64,000 nucleotides of DNA from Pseudisothecium myosuroides. Its lineage: Eukaryota; Streptophyta; Bryopsida; Hypnales; Lembophyllaceae. The position numbers were made by a program, and so were the translations under genes. Position 1 is the stretch's first letter. Each line of letters begins with the position of its first letter. Positions 46,236 to 56,335 of the stretch are shown piece after piece. Location of the stretch: positions 8,494,001-8,558,000 of the forward strand of contig OX637297.1 in NCBI GenBank assembly GCA_951799445.1. The letters run 5' to 3'. The notes below the pieces were generated by a model, which was not told the DNA's origin, made no database searches, and worked only from the letters and a program-made list of their open reading frames with translations.

Positions 46236-48152
46236 TCAGGTTGGCTGGACCACGGACAGAGCAGGAAACGCTATCCAAGCGTACACCTGAAATGTGTTGG
46301 ACCCGTACTGGTCAATGCCCAGCACTCCTGGATCTGTCGTTACATGCAGGCCGACGGACTCCGTCTCCCGCTGTTGTGGTTCGGGAATGTGGTTGGGTGA
46401 GTCGAGAGTTGTTGGCGGTGACGACGGCGAGCTCGATCTGACAATTGCAGGACCCCGACGTGGTGGTGCGATGTACGTCAAAGTGTATGGCGAATTGGAG
46501 AACATGAAGTCTCTCTTGTCCATCTTTACCGCCAAATCTGCGATTGAAGGGTACCCCTTCACGTCATCCCTGTCCACAAAGCCGTAGAAGTACGCCTCGA
46601 ACATCTGCAGCAGTAACTCAGGAGTTAGTTTGGTGTTGTGACTTTGGCCTGGCAAATAGCTATTGTCCCATAGACTTGCTGATACCATCCACTCGAGCGT
46701 AGGACAGATCGCTACTTTGAACAACAATGTCAAGCAAATAAATAGAAAACATTGTGTATCCTCGGGTCGAGGATAGCAACTGCTGGCGACTTGAACGAAA
46801 GTGTTGAGACCATCGTTACCCTTGACTTGAGGGTACATGACATAGTGGTGACAAACACAAACCTTTGCAGCCAACATGAATTTCGCTCCGGTGTAGAGAC
46901 CGAGAACGTTTTCCTCGGGTGTAGCGAATGCCTGCAGAATGTCGAGGTAGAACTCCATTCGTAGTTCGATGGCGAAAATTCTCCACTTAGATTCCGTGTT
47001 CCTTGCGGGGTTCTTGTAGTACACGTTTGTTTCTTCCGGGGCACGGTATTCTGACTTCACATAGTCACGAACCTCTGACACAAACTCGCTATCCTTCTTA
47101 AACAGGAAGAGTAGTGGTTGGGATGGGGCTTTCCCTTGGTTTGTGACGTTGTTGAGCATTTCGGCGTTGCATGGGTAGTACGTGGATTAAACACAGTCAT
47201 ACTCTTTCAACTTCAGTGCTGCAAATGCTGTGGCAGCACTGAGGTCGTCCTTGTCTTCCAAGATGAAGAGCCAGACTTGAGGTTCTGTCATGTTCGGCTC
47301 CAACTTCTCCAGAAGGAAGTTAAAGAGAGGATCGAGGTCGATCTCTCTGTCTGTAGCTTTTGACCTCGGGATCTCTCTTACGTCCAGCACAGCGAGGGGA
47401 ACTTCTCGGGCGTGGTACTTATACCGCGTGCTTGAGACCAGCGCCTTCGCGATGATGTCAATCCCATGCACCTGTACGCCACCCTTCTGCTCTGGAAGCT
47501 GGTACTTCAGCTTCATGAACCTTTGAAACATGTGAAGGACTTCGGGGAATTCCTTCTTCAGGTCCTTGGCACGTTTTGTCCAGGCGTCGTTCATCAATCG
47601 CTTCTTGAAGTATTCGGGCTTGGGATACGACAACAAGAAATCCCAGCTTCCAGATGTGAATTGATGCCTTCTCTTCCAGGACCTCCAGTTTGCGTCAATT
47701 ACGTCCTCTCCGTTGTCAATGAAGTTCAGCAAAGGCTTCATGTCCATCAAATCTTGACGAATGACTTTCTTGCGCTTTCTGCGCTCAGCCCAGGCCTGGT
47801 TCGGCATGTTGTCTACCGCCAAAATTTGTGCTTTGCCGACCGACACCTTGGGGTATACGACTTTACGATTTGGTGTAGTACCAAGGAGATGTTCTGCTTG
47901 CACACCGAAATCCAAGTCTGTGAAGTGCCCCTTGTACCTGAAGAACTCTTTCTTCAGGGCGACCCTTTTGTAATGCTTCCCTTCCTTGTAGGGTTTCAGG
48001 GTGACGGGATCAATGATGTCGCCTTCGGCCTGCTTTGTCAAGAAGACCTTCCAATTCTTGAAGAGGTCGTCCGGGAGCGTGATGATTTGGATTTCGTTTT
48101 TGAGGTCCGACGGACCTCTGACAGTCGAGCCCTCTTTATCTGGATTTATGCT
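46236..48152 (-). pseudogene. Degenerate N4/N6 DNA methyltransferase-like region
   Basis: From a likely splice acceptor (GATATTAG, exon start 48152) one frame runs to 46236, broken only by TAA at 47189-47187. Landmarks in order: PLAVLDVREIP (nt 47393-47367) where beta-class DNA methyltransferases have DPPY/W; QVWLFILEDKDDL then LKLKEYDCV (the usual 'gLlFvf ... Gf ... W' segment); SQPLLFLFKK (the 'hE.ilvf' segment); and FYLDILQAFATPEENVLGLY then TGAKFMLAAK (nt 46950-46866), close to 'L...l..ft.pGd.VLDpFaGsGttl.AA'. DPPY is not preserved and FxGxG is altered (YTGAK), so activity is doubtful. In bacteria and phages a ParB-type domain is often followed by this methyltransferase class, as here with the upstream 501-codon gene. 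A segment at about 46855-46715 with GT and AG edges contains a palindrome copy and may be an intron. The call rests on motif reading alone. Confidence 0.45.
46756..46776. promoter_or_regulatory. Palindrome copy in a probable intron
   Basis: TATCCTCGGGTCGAGGATA, a perfect palindrome apart from its centre, lies in the segment I suspect to be an intron of the methyltransferase-like region. Confidence 0.6.
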
Positions 48153-48250
48153 CTAATATCTGTCGACGACTGCACCTGTGAAGTTTTGTTTAACGAAGAC
48201 AATGCGAACGTTAGATAGCTATTTGCTGTTTGTTAGTTCCTAAATACAGC

Positions 48251-48271
48251 TTATCGTCGACTCGAGGATAC
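48251..48271. promoter_or_regulatory. Palindrome copy in the intron or spacer after the 501-codon frame
   Basis: TTATCGTCGACTCGAGGATA lies between the 501-codon frame and the exon at 48152. A partial copy, CTGTCGACGAC, is at about 48160-48171. Confidence 0.65.
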
Positions 48272-48292
48272 AATCAACAACAAGATCAAAAT

Positions 48293-49798
48293 CTAGCACC
48301 CCCAATTGACTTGTAATTGACGTGACTTCGAGATCAAGGCAATATTGTTGAGCCGACTATAAGCAATAGGGTTAGTTTCTACCTTGTAATTGTTAATATT
48401 GTACACCAACTTGTTGCGCTGATTAGCACTCTCGTTTGGTTTGTCTGTCGGGCGCTTGCAGGTGATCCAGATGTTTCGGCAGCTCACTATCTGGTTCCCC
48501 CAGGTGGGCTGTGCAAATTCAAGATGGTTTGTTGCGTTGTAAAACTGCGATATTTTTCGCAACTTGTTGGCATCCTGAGTCCACACAATGTACGCATCCC
48601 ATCTTTGTAGTTCCACCTTTTGATCTTCGCCGCAATCGGAGATCTGCAGCTCTTTTGATGCTGTGACACTGTGTTGACCGTTTATAATCATGAATTGCAT
48701 ATTCTTGATTTGGTCCCACGACGTCGGCTTGTTCATGAGCAACTCCTTCTTATGGTTGACAGGCGTAACGCAGATCTTCTGCCGCTGCCTGATGTCGATG
48801 AGCATGACCAAGAAGTCCTTGTTCTTGTCGATCGAGTCCCTCTGCAGTGCGCGGATCACGTACTCATCTCTCGCGATGATGCATTGCTTGATGTCCACGC
48901 TCTGGGTTGCATTATCGAAGAGAAAGCAGATTTTGTGCTCTGCCCAGAATGCTCGCTGAATGATGGCGTGCCTCTGGTATTCTTCGAGCGGCTCTTTTGC
49001 TTGACCAACTTCGACTTGGGTGAGTGATGATCCGAAGCTCTCAGCGCCAACTACTTCGCCACAGAGAGTCTTCTTCCTCTTTCTCGTGGACTCCGTCCCT
49101 CCAGAGTTTGTTTCATCCCGTTTCCTAGACACAGACCTCCTCTGACTGGGTCTGGTACCCTGACTTGCCTCCTCCGTTGCACCAGATGGTGGTTGTTGGT
49201 TTTCGCTGTTGAGGGCTCGTCGTTCTCGGACTAAGTTCCTCCCTACGCCTGGAAGGGGCTCTACATTTGCCATTGCGTATCGGTCGAGGGTCTGAAATAT
49301 AAGCTGCAGTCTGGTTGCGTTCGCTTGTGCCGTGGTGTCCACCCAGGGGACGTAGCCAAGAGTCTCGAACTCGTCGTTGAGGGTGTCCATCTGCAATCCC
49401 TCGAGGAAGGTCATCAAATTCTCGAGGTCAAATTTGCCGTGGCCTGAGCACACATTGATTATGATAGTGTGGCAGTGTTTTCCCGCATCGCCGTTGTCGT
49501 TTACTTCGCGGAGGGCGATGGCTACATAGTTTTTGTGGTGGTGGCTGATGAGCATGACCTTCTCGTTCATGGTCCACGGCAGGTACTTGGTTTGGCCCGT
49601 TGTCTTGTACCTTAAGTATACAAAGTTTTTCCACCTACTCATCCCAAAACTCCATGTCGCTATGTGCTCTTTGAACTGCCAAAGGCAGCCGTAGCTGCCC
49701 TCCTTCTCACTAATAAACGATTCGTCATTCAAGGGATTGACGAATGGTTCGAGGTGGTGCTCAGTTTTTGAGTAGTCATAGCCTTCGTCTGCTGCCAT
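48293..49798 (-). CDS. DGQHR/ParB-like domain protein, intact 501-codon frame
   Basis: An uninterrupted frame starts at ATG 49798 (CAAAACCATGGCA context), with a leader carrying repeated palindromes upstream. Residues 1-190 form an unrecognised N-terminal domain (YGCLWQFKEHIATWSFGMSR; LRYKTTGQTKYLPWTMNEK). Residues 195-260 are polar and basic, with a possible nuclear signal (RKRKK, about 239-243). Residues 275-445 match the DGQHR/ParB-superfamily plan: FMIINGQHSVTASKEL (about 369-384) at the DGQHR motif, then WDAYIVWTQDANKLRKIS, then NATNHLEFAQPTWGNQI at the usual N...W segment. In this superfamily the motif lies in a nucleotide-binding or nuclease-like pocket (ParB, DndB). The frame may splice at CAA-GTCAAT (48310) onto the exon at 48152, joining it to the methyltransferase-like region; the phases agree. 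The function is inferred. Confidence 0.6.
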   Translation of the reverse strand: MAADEGYDYSKTEHHLEPFVNPLNDESFISEKEGSYGCLWQFKEHIATWSFGMSRWKNFVYLRYKTTGQTKYLPWTMNEKVMLISHHHKNYVAIALREVNDNGDAGKHCHTIIINVCSGHGKFDLENLMTFLEGLQMDTLNDEFETLGYVPWVDTTAQANATRLQLIFQTLDRYAMANVEPLPGVGRNLVRERRALNSENQQPPSGATEEASQGTRPSQRRSVSRKRDETNSGGTESTRKRKKTLCGEVVGAESFGSSLTQVEVGQAKEPLEEYQRHAIIQRAFWAEHKICFLFDNATQSVDIKQCIIARDEYVIRALQRDSIDKNKDFLVMLIDIRQRQKICVTPVNHKKELLMNKPTSWDQIKNMQFMIINGQHSVTASKELQISDCGEDQKVELQRWDAYIVWTQDANKLRKISQFYNATNHLEFAQPTWGNQIVSCRNIWITCKRPTDKPNESANQRNKLVYNINNYKVETNPIAYSRLNNIALISKSRQLQVNWGC

Positions 49799-49843
49799 GG
49801 TTTTGATCTGAAATCAAGTAACTACAGCTGGTTTGTATGAGTG

Positions 49844-50620
49844 CTATGCTCGATTCGAGGATATCGTATACTGGTTCTTTTTTAATTTTCTAGGTCCTTA
49901 TTGCTTGGTAATTCACTGGTGTACTTTTCCTGTTGGTTTTAGGATTTATTGTCGACCCGATAATACTTTGTCTAGGTTTTCGGTTAGGTTTAGTATCAGT
50001 TTGTTGTCCGTCTCTGGACGTTGTCCCTGGTCTCCCTTATTATTTTTAAGAAAGCTAAAGCAGGTTATCCTCGGGTCGACGGTAGCATATTTAGTCTCTA
50101 AGTTTCCTTAGCTGTTTCCTATCCTCAGCTCGAGGATAACCTTTGTTTCGTTTTTGTTTGCTATGTTTCTTTGCTTATATTAGAGCTGGAATTTCACCTG
50201 TACTTAGCGCAGGTTGTAGAGTAAATATCATAATGAGTACTGCTTGTGTCACTCCTAGAGTTACTACTCGGGATACTCCTAGATTTAGTGCTTGATTTAC
50301 TCCTAGAATTAGCGCGTGACTAGGGTCCACAGCGCAGGTTCTTTGGTCTAGGGTATGTACAATATTGGTTTCTTCTACGTTTTAGTTATCCTCGGGTCGA
50401 CAGTACTTCTAGTTGATAGGTTGTCTTCACAATTTTTCTTTCTTTGTTAAGTATATATTTTTAAAAGTTTGGGTAATTCTGTTCATTCTGGACGTTGGAG
50501 TTATCGTCGAGTCGACAATAAGAAGGTGAATGTGACGAGTCCAGTGGTTTTACACGCGGGCCGAGGATAACTAGGATATTTTTTACTTTTGCATGGTACT
50601 TATCCTCGGCTCGACAATAA
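49844..50620 (-). promoter_or_regulatory. Leader with seven strong and one half copies of the palindrome
   Basis: Copies of about TATCSTCGRSTCGASRATA lie at 49844-49864, 49946-49966, 50065-50085, 50119-50139, 50386-50406, 50501-50521 and 50600-50620, with a half copy at 50550-50571. The nearest begins about 46 bp upstream of the ATG at 49798 and the farthest about 820 bp upstream. The spacing is irregular, so this is not a tandem array. They are either promoter or 5'-leader elements or sites recognised by the encoded protein. Confidence 0.7.
50210..50325. repeat. Short ~22-bp repeat ACTCCTAGAGTTACT
   Basis: ACTCCTAGA followed by TTAGTGC- or TTACT-like words recurs about four times between 50250 and 50325, within the palindrome-bearing leader. 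Confidence 0.45.
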
Positions 50621-50639
50621 CCGTAATTGCTAAGCGGTC

Positions 50640-50715
50640 TGCATAACCCTGAACTGGGCTTCGTAAACCCTAATCTTGCTCCCTAAACCCTAATCTTGCT
50701 TCCTAATCCCTAGCC
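50640..50715. promoter_or_regulatory. Telo-box cluster (AAACCCTAA) upstream of the minus-strand block
   Basis: CCCTAAACCCTAATCTTGCT-type words repeat three times, with another AAACCCTAAACCCTAA at about 51208-51225. Telo-boxes are common in plant promoters of growth-related genes. They could also be telomere-derived debris. Confidence 0.5.
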
Positions 50716-51250
50716 TAAGAAAGACTTTTTTGCTGCAAGAAAACTACAGACTTCTCTAAACCGAATAAAATTGCTAGTTCCAAAGATGTGGTGGTACATG
50801 AAACTTACTTGCAAACCTTAAACTCAATAACGCACTTCCTTTTCAAATTGTAGCCTTCAATACCAAAAACCATGAACTGAAAATTCTGCAATGACATTGA
50901 CAACCACAGGAATTAAAAAAGGTTAAAATGAAACTCAAACAAGCACACAAAGAGCACAACAAAGAAGTACACAAATTGCAAGAACAGTCATTTGCATTCG
51001 AAACAGCAACAGACACAAACCAAACAGCAAAAGTAGCAGACAGAAACCAAACAAATAAACCAATGCACCAAATCCAAGGAAACACTAAGTCATACAACAA
51101 AAGTCGCAGACAAAAACGTGACAGCAGAAGGACAGAGCAAAACTAGCAAACTGTAAGATGCACCAACACACAAACATTCACGACATCACGATTACCAAGC
51201 AAGAACCTAAAACCCTAAACCCTAATGAACCGGGAAGGAGTAAAAATTTC

Positions 51251-51357
51251 ACCTTCAATCGCCTTGAACTGACGCTCTCCCGCCTTCAGTCGACGCTCTC
51301 CCACCTTCAGTCGACGCTCTCCCACCTTCAGTCGATGCTCAAACGCCTTCAATCGAC
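51251..51357. repeat. 21-bp tandem repeat, about five units
   Basis: CCTTCAGTCGACGCTCTCCCA and variants repeat with a 21-bp period. The outer units are more diverged. Confidence 0.8.
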
Positions 51358-51540
51358 AAAATTCCGGCGCTCAGAGCCCTGGTCCTCCGCCGCACAGAGC
51401 CGTGGTCCTCCGCTCGAGGTTGCCTTCAACCTTAAAACCCACATAAAAAACTTAGATTCATGATTGTGAGGTTTTGAAATTGCAAACAACAAGCGCAGCT
51501 CCCGCCTCGAGCCTCCCGAGAAGTTAGCGATGCGCACATT

Positions 51541-51640
51541 CAGAAACACAGAGTGAAAAACAGAGGAAAAGAGAGAAAAAAAGAGAAAAAGAGAGAGACG
51601 AAGAGAGAGAAAGACAGAGAAAGAGAGAGTGTGGGAGAAG
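51541..51640. promoter_or_regulatory. GA/CT microsatellite tract
   Basis: About 90 bases of almost pure purine (GAGAGA, AAAGAGAG) on plus, a CT tract on the minus strand. Such tracts are typical of plant core promoters and 5' leaders, and this one lies about 1.8 kb upstream of the ATG at 49798. A 12-bp repeat (CCGCCTCTCCAC) follows at about 51728-51765. Confidence 0.6.
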
Positions 51641-51849
51641 GTTCACCTAGGTACTGGAGGCTGCCTGTGGAAAGGGAGCTGGCTTGGTTTCGTGAGGTTG
51701 CTTCTGCATAAATTCGAGTCCCCCACGGCCGCCTCTCCACCGCCTCTCCACCGCCTCTCCCGCAAAACACACTACACGCGCTCGTTGTCAAACTCGCAAT
51801 TTCTGCCTCAAAAACATCTCAACTGCTTTACTTCGAAGGTGGCGTAGAT

Positions 51850-52386
51850 TCTTGAAACTCCCAAAACGTTGTGCGCCTGCCGTCTGGTGTTTGAGAGTAA
51901 TCCGCAACGGAGGGCGCCTTCCTGCGGGGACGACGACCACTTGACGCTGATGCCGAACCTGAGGTATGTTTTCCAAACTTGATCTTCGAGCCTACCTACG
52001 TACCGAACCTCCTTACCGAACCTGCTCCGGTCTCCACCGAGGCTCAGGTACATGCCACCCCCCCATACTTGCTACTTTGCCTAATTACTACTTTTAGAGT
52101 GTTCAAATTCTTATGTATTCTTATAAGGAGGTTCCAACCCTAGTTCCAACATACCAAAAAACGCGAAAACAACAAAGTTAGGTTCTAGAAGCGTTTGTTT
52201 AATAGAAGTGCATAATTGATTTGAGAGATGTACACGCATTGAAGATGACGCTTTAAGGTTAGTGGCGCATTTGGAATGCCTACTTCAAGGGGAAAAGGTT
52301 GGAATGTTAAATTTCTGAGACATCGTAAATTTTCTTAATTTTGAATTCATGTTTGCAATCACTGACCCCAAATTAGGTAGAGGGGT
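51850..52386. other. Upstream flank of the minus-strand block, no gene
   Basis: GC content falls from about 52.1 kb on. Open frames on both strands near 51.8-52.05 kb overlap each other and show no domain. Confidence 0.4.
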
Positions 52387-53049
52387 TTAATCCCAAAATG
52401 ACTTTAAGGACAGAATGTGTCCTGGACCAATTTTTGAAGTTAAATAAAAGCTTTTGAAATTACTCATTTTAGGAGTTCATATTTTTGAAAAATTCTTTTT
52501 GAAGTTCTATTTTAGCTTCAAAAATTTGTTTCTGAAAATGTGCAAATGTGATTTCTGTATTCAAGATTTTGCGCACGAATCTCCATTGCAATTTTGACTT
52601 TTTGTAGTATTCATGGCTCTTGGGAATGAGCCTCACTTACACTACATGTTAGAGAAGAAATAATATAAGAAATTCATTTTAAAAAATTATACAATTATAG
52701 GTTTTAAGTTGTCATAAATTGATTGAATTTATGCATGTTACACCCTTAGTTTACTCTTATATTTTGGGGTGACCAACTTCTTGTCTTGGACATGTAAAAA
52801 GAGGATTGAAAGACTTCAAATGACTTTCACAATTTTAACACCTGGATAATCGAACATTATAATCTTTCAATCCGTAAAAGACAATGTTTTGAACATTTAC
52901 TTCTCTAATGTAATGTCTAACATGTCTACTTTGATTTTATACGCTTACAATTCGAAAAGAATTGATACGACTTATGAAAATGTTGATTTTTTTCAATTTA
53001 GAGAAAATTATTAAAAGCTTTGAAAATTCCAGGATCATTTTGGGGTTAA
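52387..53049. mobile_element. ~660-bp TTAA-flanked element, copy 3
   Basis: The left edge is TTAA-TCCCAAAATGACTTTAAG and the right edge TCATTTTGGGG-TTAA, so the TTAA flanks and inverted ends CCCAAAATGA are intact. Internal sequence matches 31.56-32.2 and 39.75-40.37 kb. Confidence 0.75.
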
Positions 53050-53470
53050 GAATATAATTATCTTGAACAAGGCACAAAACATGGTTTAGGTTGCTATATT
53101 TACTTTGCAAAACAAGGAGTAATGTCTTAGTTTGTTACTCCCACTTTCAACAAAGGATTTAATGTCTTCCACACAGAAGTCAACAGAATCCTTTATAGAC
53201 TTCAAGATTTTAATGTTTGATTCGAATGATGACCACAAAAATTATGAAAGTAATTTCAAGCCTTTCAATCTTTCTTTTTGATGTCATTTTAGCAGTCACA
53301 CTCCAAAGCCAAAAAAGTAATAAAAAGCAAACGAGAAAGCAAACCAACACACACATGAAGCAAAAAAAAAACAGACATGTTTTCAGAAATGCTCGAATAT
53401 ACACCTCACATCTTGTAAAAACTACTTTATAAGTCATACTTAGGCGCATGAACCTCAATCATTGCTTTTA
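53050..53470. other. Spacer before the satellite array
   Basis: No gene. Short open frames on both strands at 53210-53458 are low-complexity and not supported. Confidence 0.4.
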
Positions 53471-56335
53471 CTCCTCCACTCGCCATTAAATTTCATGACA
53501 TTTGGATTCAAGTTCCACTAAGTACAGTTAATGGGTTTTTGGTTGTATTTTTTTTTATCTTTCCAAAAAAGGGCAAAAAATTAATCTCCACATGGATTCT
53601 CCAAGTGGAGATTATTTACAACTTGCACATTTTTTTCACTCCTCCACTTGCCATTAAATTTCATGACATTTGGATTCAAGTTCCACTAAGTACAGTTAAT
53701 GGGTTTTGGTTCTATTTTTTTCCTCTTTCCAAAAAAGGGCAAAAAATTAATCTCCACATGGATTCTCCAAGAGGAGATTATTTACAACTTGCACATTTTT
53801 TTCACTCCTCCACTTACCATTAAATTTCATAACATTTGGATTGAAGTTCCACTAAGTACAGTTCGTGGTTTTTGGTTGTATTTTTTTTCATCTTTCCAAA
53901 AAAAGGCAAAAAAATAATCTCTACATGGGTTCTCCAAGTGGAGATTATTTACAGCTTGCACATTTTTTTCACTCCTCCACTTGCCATTAAATTTCATGAC
54001 ATTTGGATTCAAGTTCCACTAAGTACAGTTAATGGGTTTTGGTTCTATTTTTTTTCATCTTTCAAAAAAAGGGCAAAAAATTAATCTCCACATGGATTCT
54101 CCAAGAGGAGATTATTTACAACTTGCACATTTTTTTCACTCCTCCACTTGCCATTAAATTTCATGACATTGGGATTGAAGTTCCACTAAGTACAGTTAAT
54201 TATGGGTTTTGGTTCTATTTTTTTCCTCTTTCAAAAAATGGGCAAGAAATTAATCTCCACATGGATTCTCCAAGTGAAAATTATTTAAAACTTGTACATT
54301 TTTTTACTCTTCCACTCGCCATTGAATTTCATGGCATTTGGATTCAAGTTCCACTAAGTACAGCAAATTCATGGCTTATTTTTTTGTTTTTTTCTCTTTG
54401 AGGGCAAGAAATTAATCTCTACATGGATTCTCCAAGTGGAAATTATTTACAACTTGCACATTTTTTTCACTCCTCCACTTGCCATTAAATTTCATGACAT
54501 ATGGATTGAAGTTCCACTAAGTACAGTTCATGGGTTTTGGTTCTATTTTTTTTCATCTTTCCAAAAATGGGCAAAAAATTAATCTCCACATGGATTCTCC
54601 AAGAGGAGATTATTTACAACTTGCACATTTTTTTCACTCCTCCACTCGCCATTAAATTTCATGACATTGGGATTGAAGTTCCACTAAGTACAGTTCATGG
54701 TTTTTAGTTCTATTTTTTTCCTCTTTCAAAAAAAGGGCAAGAAATTAATCTCCACATAAATTCTCCAAGTGAAAATTATTTAAAACTTGCACATTTTTTT
54801 ACTCTTCCACTCGCCATTGAATTTCATGGCATTTGGATTGAAATTCCACTAAGTACAGTTAATTATAGATTTTGGTTCTATTTTTTTCCTCTTTCAAAAA
54901 TGAGGGCAAGAAATTAATCTCCACATGGATTCTCCAAGTGGAGATTATTTACAACTTGCACATTTTTTTACTCCTCCACTCGCCGTACAATTTCATGACA
55001 TTTGGATTGAAGTTCCACTAAGTACAGTTAATTATAGATTTTGGTTCTATTTTTTTCCTCTTTCAAAAATGAAGGCAAGAAATTAATCTCCACATGGATT
55101 CTCCAAGTGGAAATTATTTGCAACTTGCACATTTTTTTCACTCCTCCACTCACCATTAAATTTCATGAAATTGGGATTGAAGTTCCACTAAGTACAGTTA
55201 ATTATGGGTTTTGGTTCTATTTTTTTCCTCTTTCAAAAAATGGGCAAGAAATTAATCTCCACATGGATTCTCCAAGTGGAAATTATTTGCAACTTGCACA
55301 TTTTTTTCACTCCTCCACTCACCATTAAATTTCATGAAATTGGGATTGAAGTTCCGCTAAGTACAGTTAATTATGGGTTTTGGTTCTATTTTTTTCCTCT
55401 TTCAAAAAATGGGCAAAAAATTAATCTCCACATGGATTCTCCAAGTGGAAATTATTTGCAACTTGCACATTTTTTTCACTCCTCCACTCGGCATTAAATT
55501 TCATGACATTGGGATTGAAGTTCCACTAAGTACAGTTCATGGTTTTTAGTTCTATTATTTTCCTCTTTCAAGAAAAGGGCAAGAAATTAATCTCCACATG
55601 GATTCTCCAAGTGGAAATTATTTACAACTTGTACATTTTTTTACTCCTCCACTCGCCATTGAATTTCATGACATTTGGATTCAAGTTCTACTAAGTACAA
55701 CAAATTCATGGCTAATTTATTTATTTATTTTTTTCTTTCAAAAATGAGGGCAAGAAGTTAATCTCCACATGGATTCTCCAAGTGGAAATTATTTGCAACT
55801 TCCACATTTTTTTCACTCCTCCACTCACCATTAAATTTCATGACATTGGGATTGAAGTTCCACTAAATATAGTTAATTATGGGTTTTGGTTCTATTTTTT
55901 TCCTCTTTCAAAAAAAGGGCAAGAAATTAATCTCCACATGGATTCTCCAAGTGAAAAGTATTTGCAACTTCCACATTTTTTTCACTCCTCCACTCGGCAT
56001 TAAATTTCTTGACATTTGGATTGAAGTTCCACTAAGTACAGTTCATGGTTTTTAGTTCTATGTTTTTCCTCTTTCAAGAAAAGGCAAAGAAATTCATCTC
56101 CACATGGATTCTCCAAGTGGAGATTATTTACAACTTGCACATTTTTTTACTACTCCACTCGCCATTGAATTTCATGACATTTGGATTCAAGTTCCACTAA
56201 GTACAGCAAATTCATGGATAATTTTTTTATTCATTTTTCTCTTTCAAAAAAGAGGGCAAGAAATTAATCTCCACATGGATTCTCCAAGTGGAGATTATTT
56301 GCAACTTGCACATTTTTTTCATTCCCTCACTAGCT
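53471..56335 (+). repeat. ~167-bp satellite array, about 17 units, plus orientation
   Basis: The anchor word CTCCTCCACT, or a close variant, recurs at 53471, 53639, 53805, 53972, 54139, 54307, 54470, 54637, 54802, 54971, 55141, 55310, 55479, 55644, 55816, 55985 and 56150, with spacings of 163-172 bp. Each unit carries TTTCATGACATTTGGATT, then CCACTAAGTACAG, then a T-rich tract with GGGCAA, then the hairpin AATCTCCAC ... GTGGAGATT, then CAACTTGCACATTTTTTT. Some units have a second sequence type after CAAATTCATGG. Open frames along the array are by-products of the repeat. Confidence 0.95.

Noticed and set aside
43679..48152. U-to-C RNA editing restoring the stops, as in hornwort and fern organelles
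   Set aside because: Such editing is known from organelle transcripts; this DNA looks nuclear (transposons, satellites, telomere repeats). Kept only as a remote alternative.
48293..49798. A bacterial ParABS partition system
   Set aside because: No ParA-like ATPase is present and the genomic context is eukaryotic. Only a fold-level resemblance is claimed.
42574..49798. The block as an inserted giant-virus segment
   Set aside because: Only the DGQHR/methyltransferase resemblance points that way. Probable introns, plant-type FCP1 features and lack of viral core genes argue against it, so it is not asserted.
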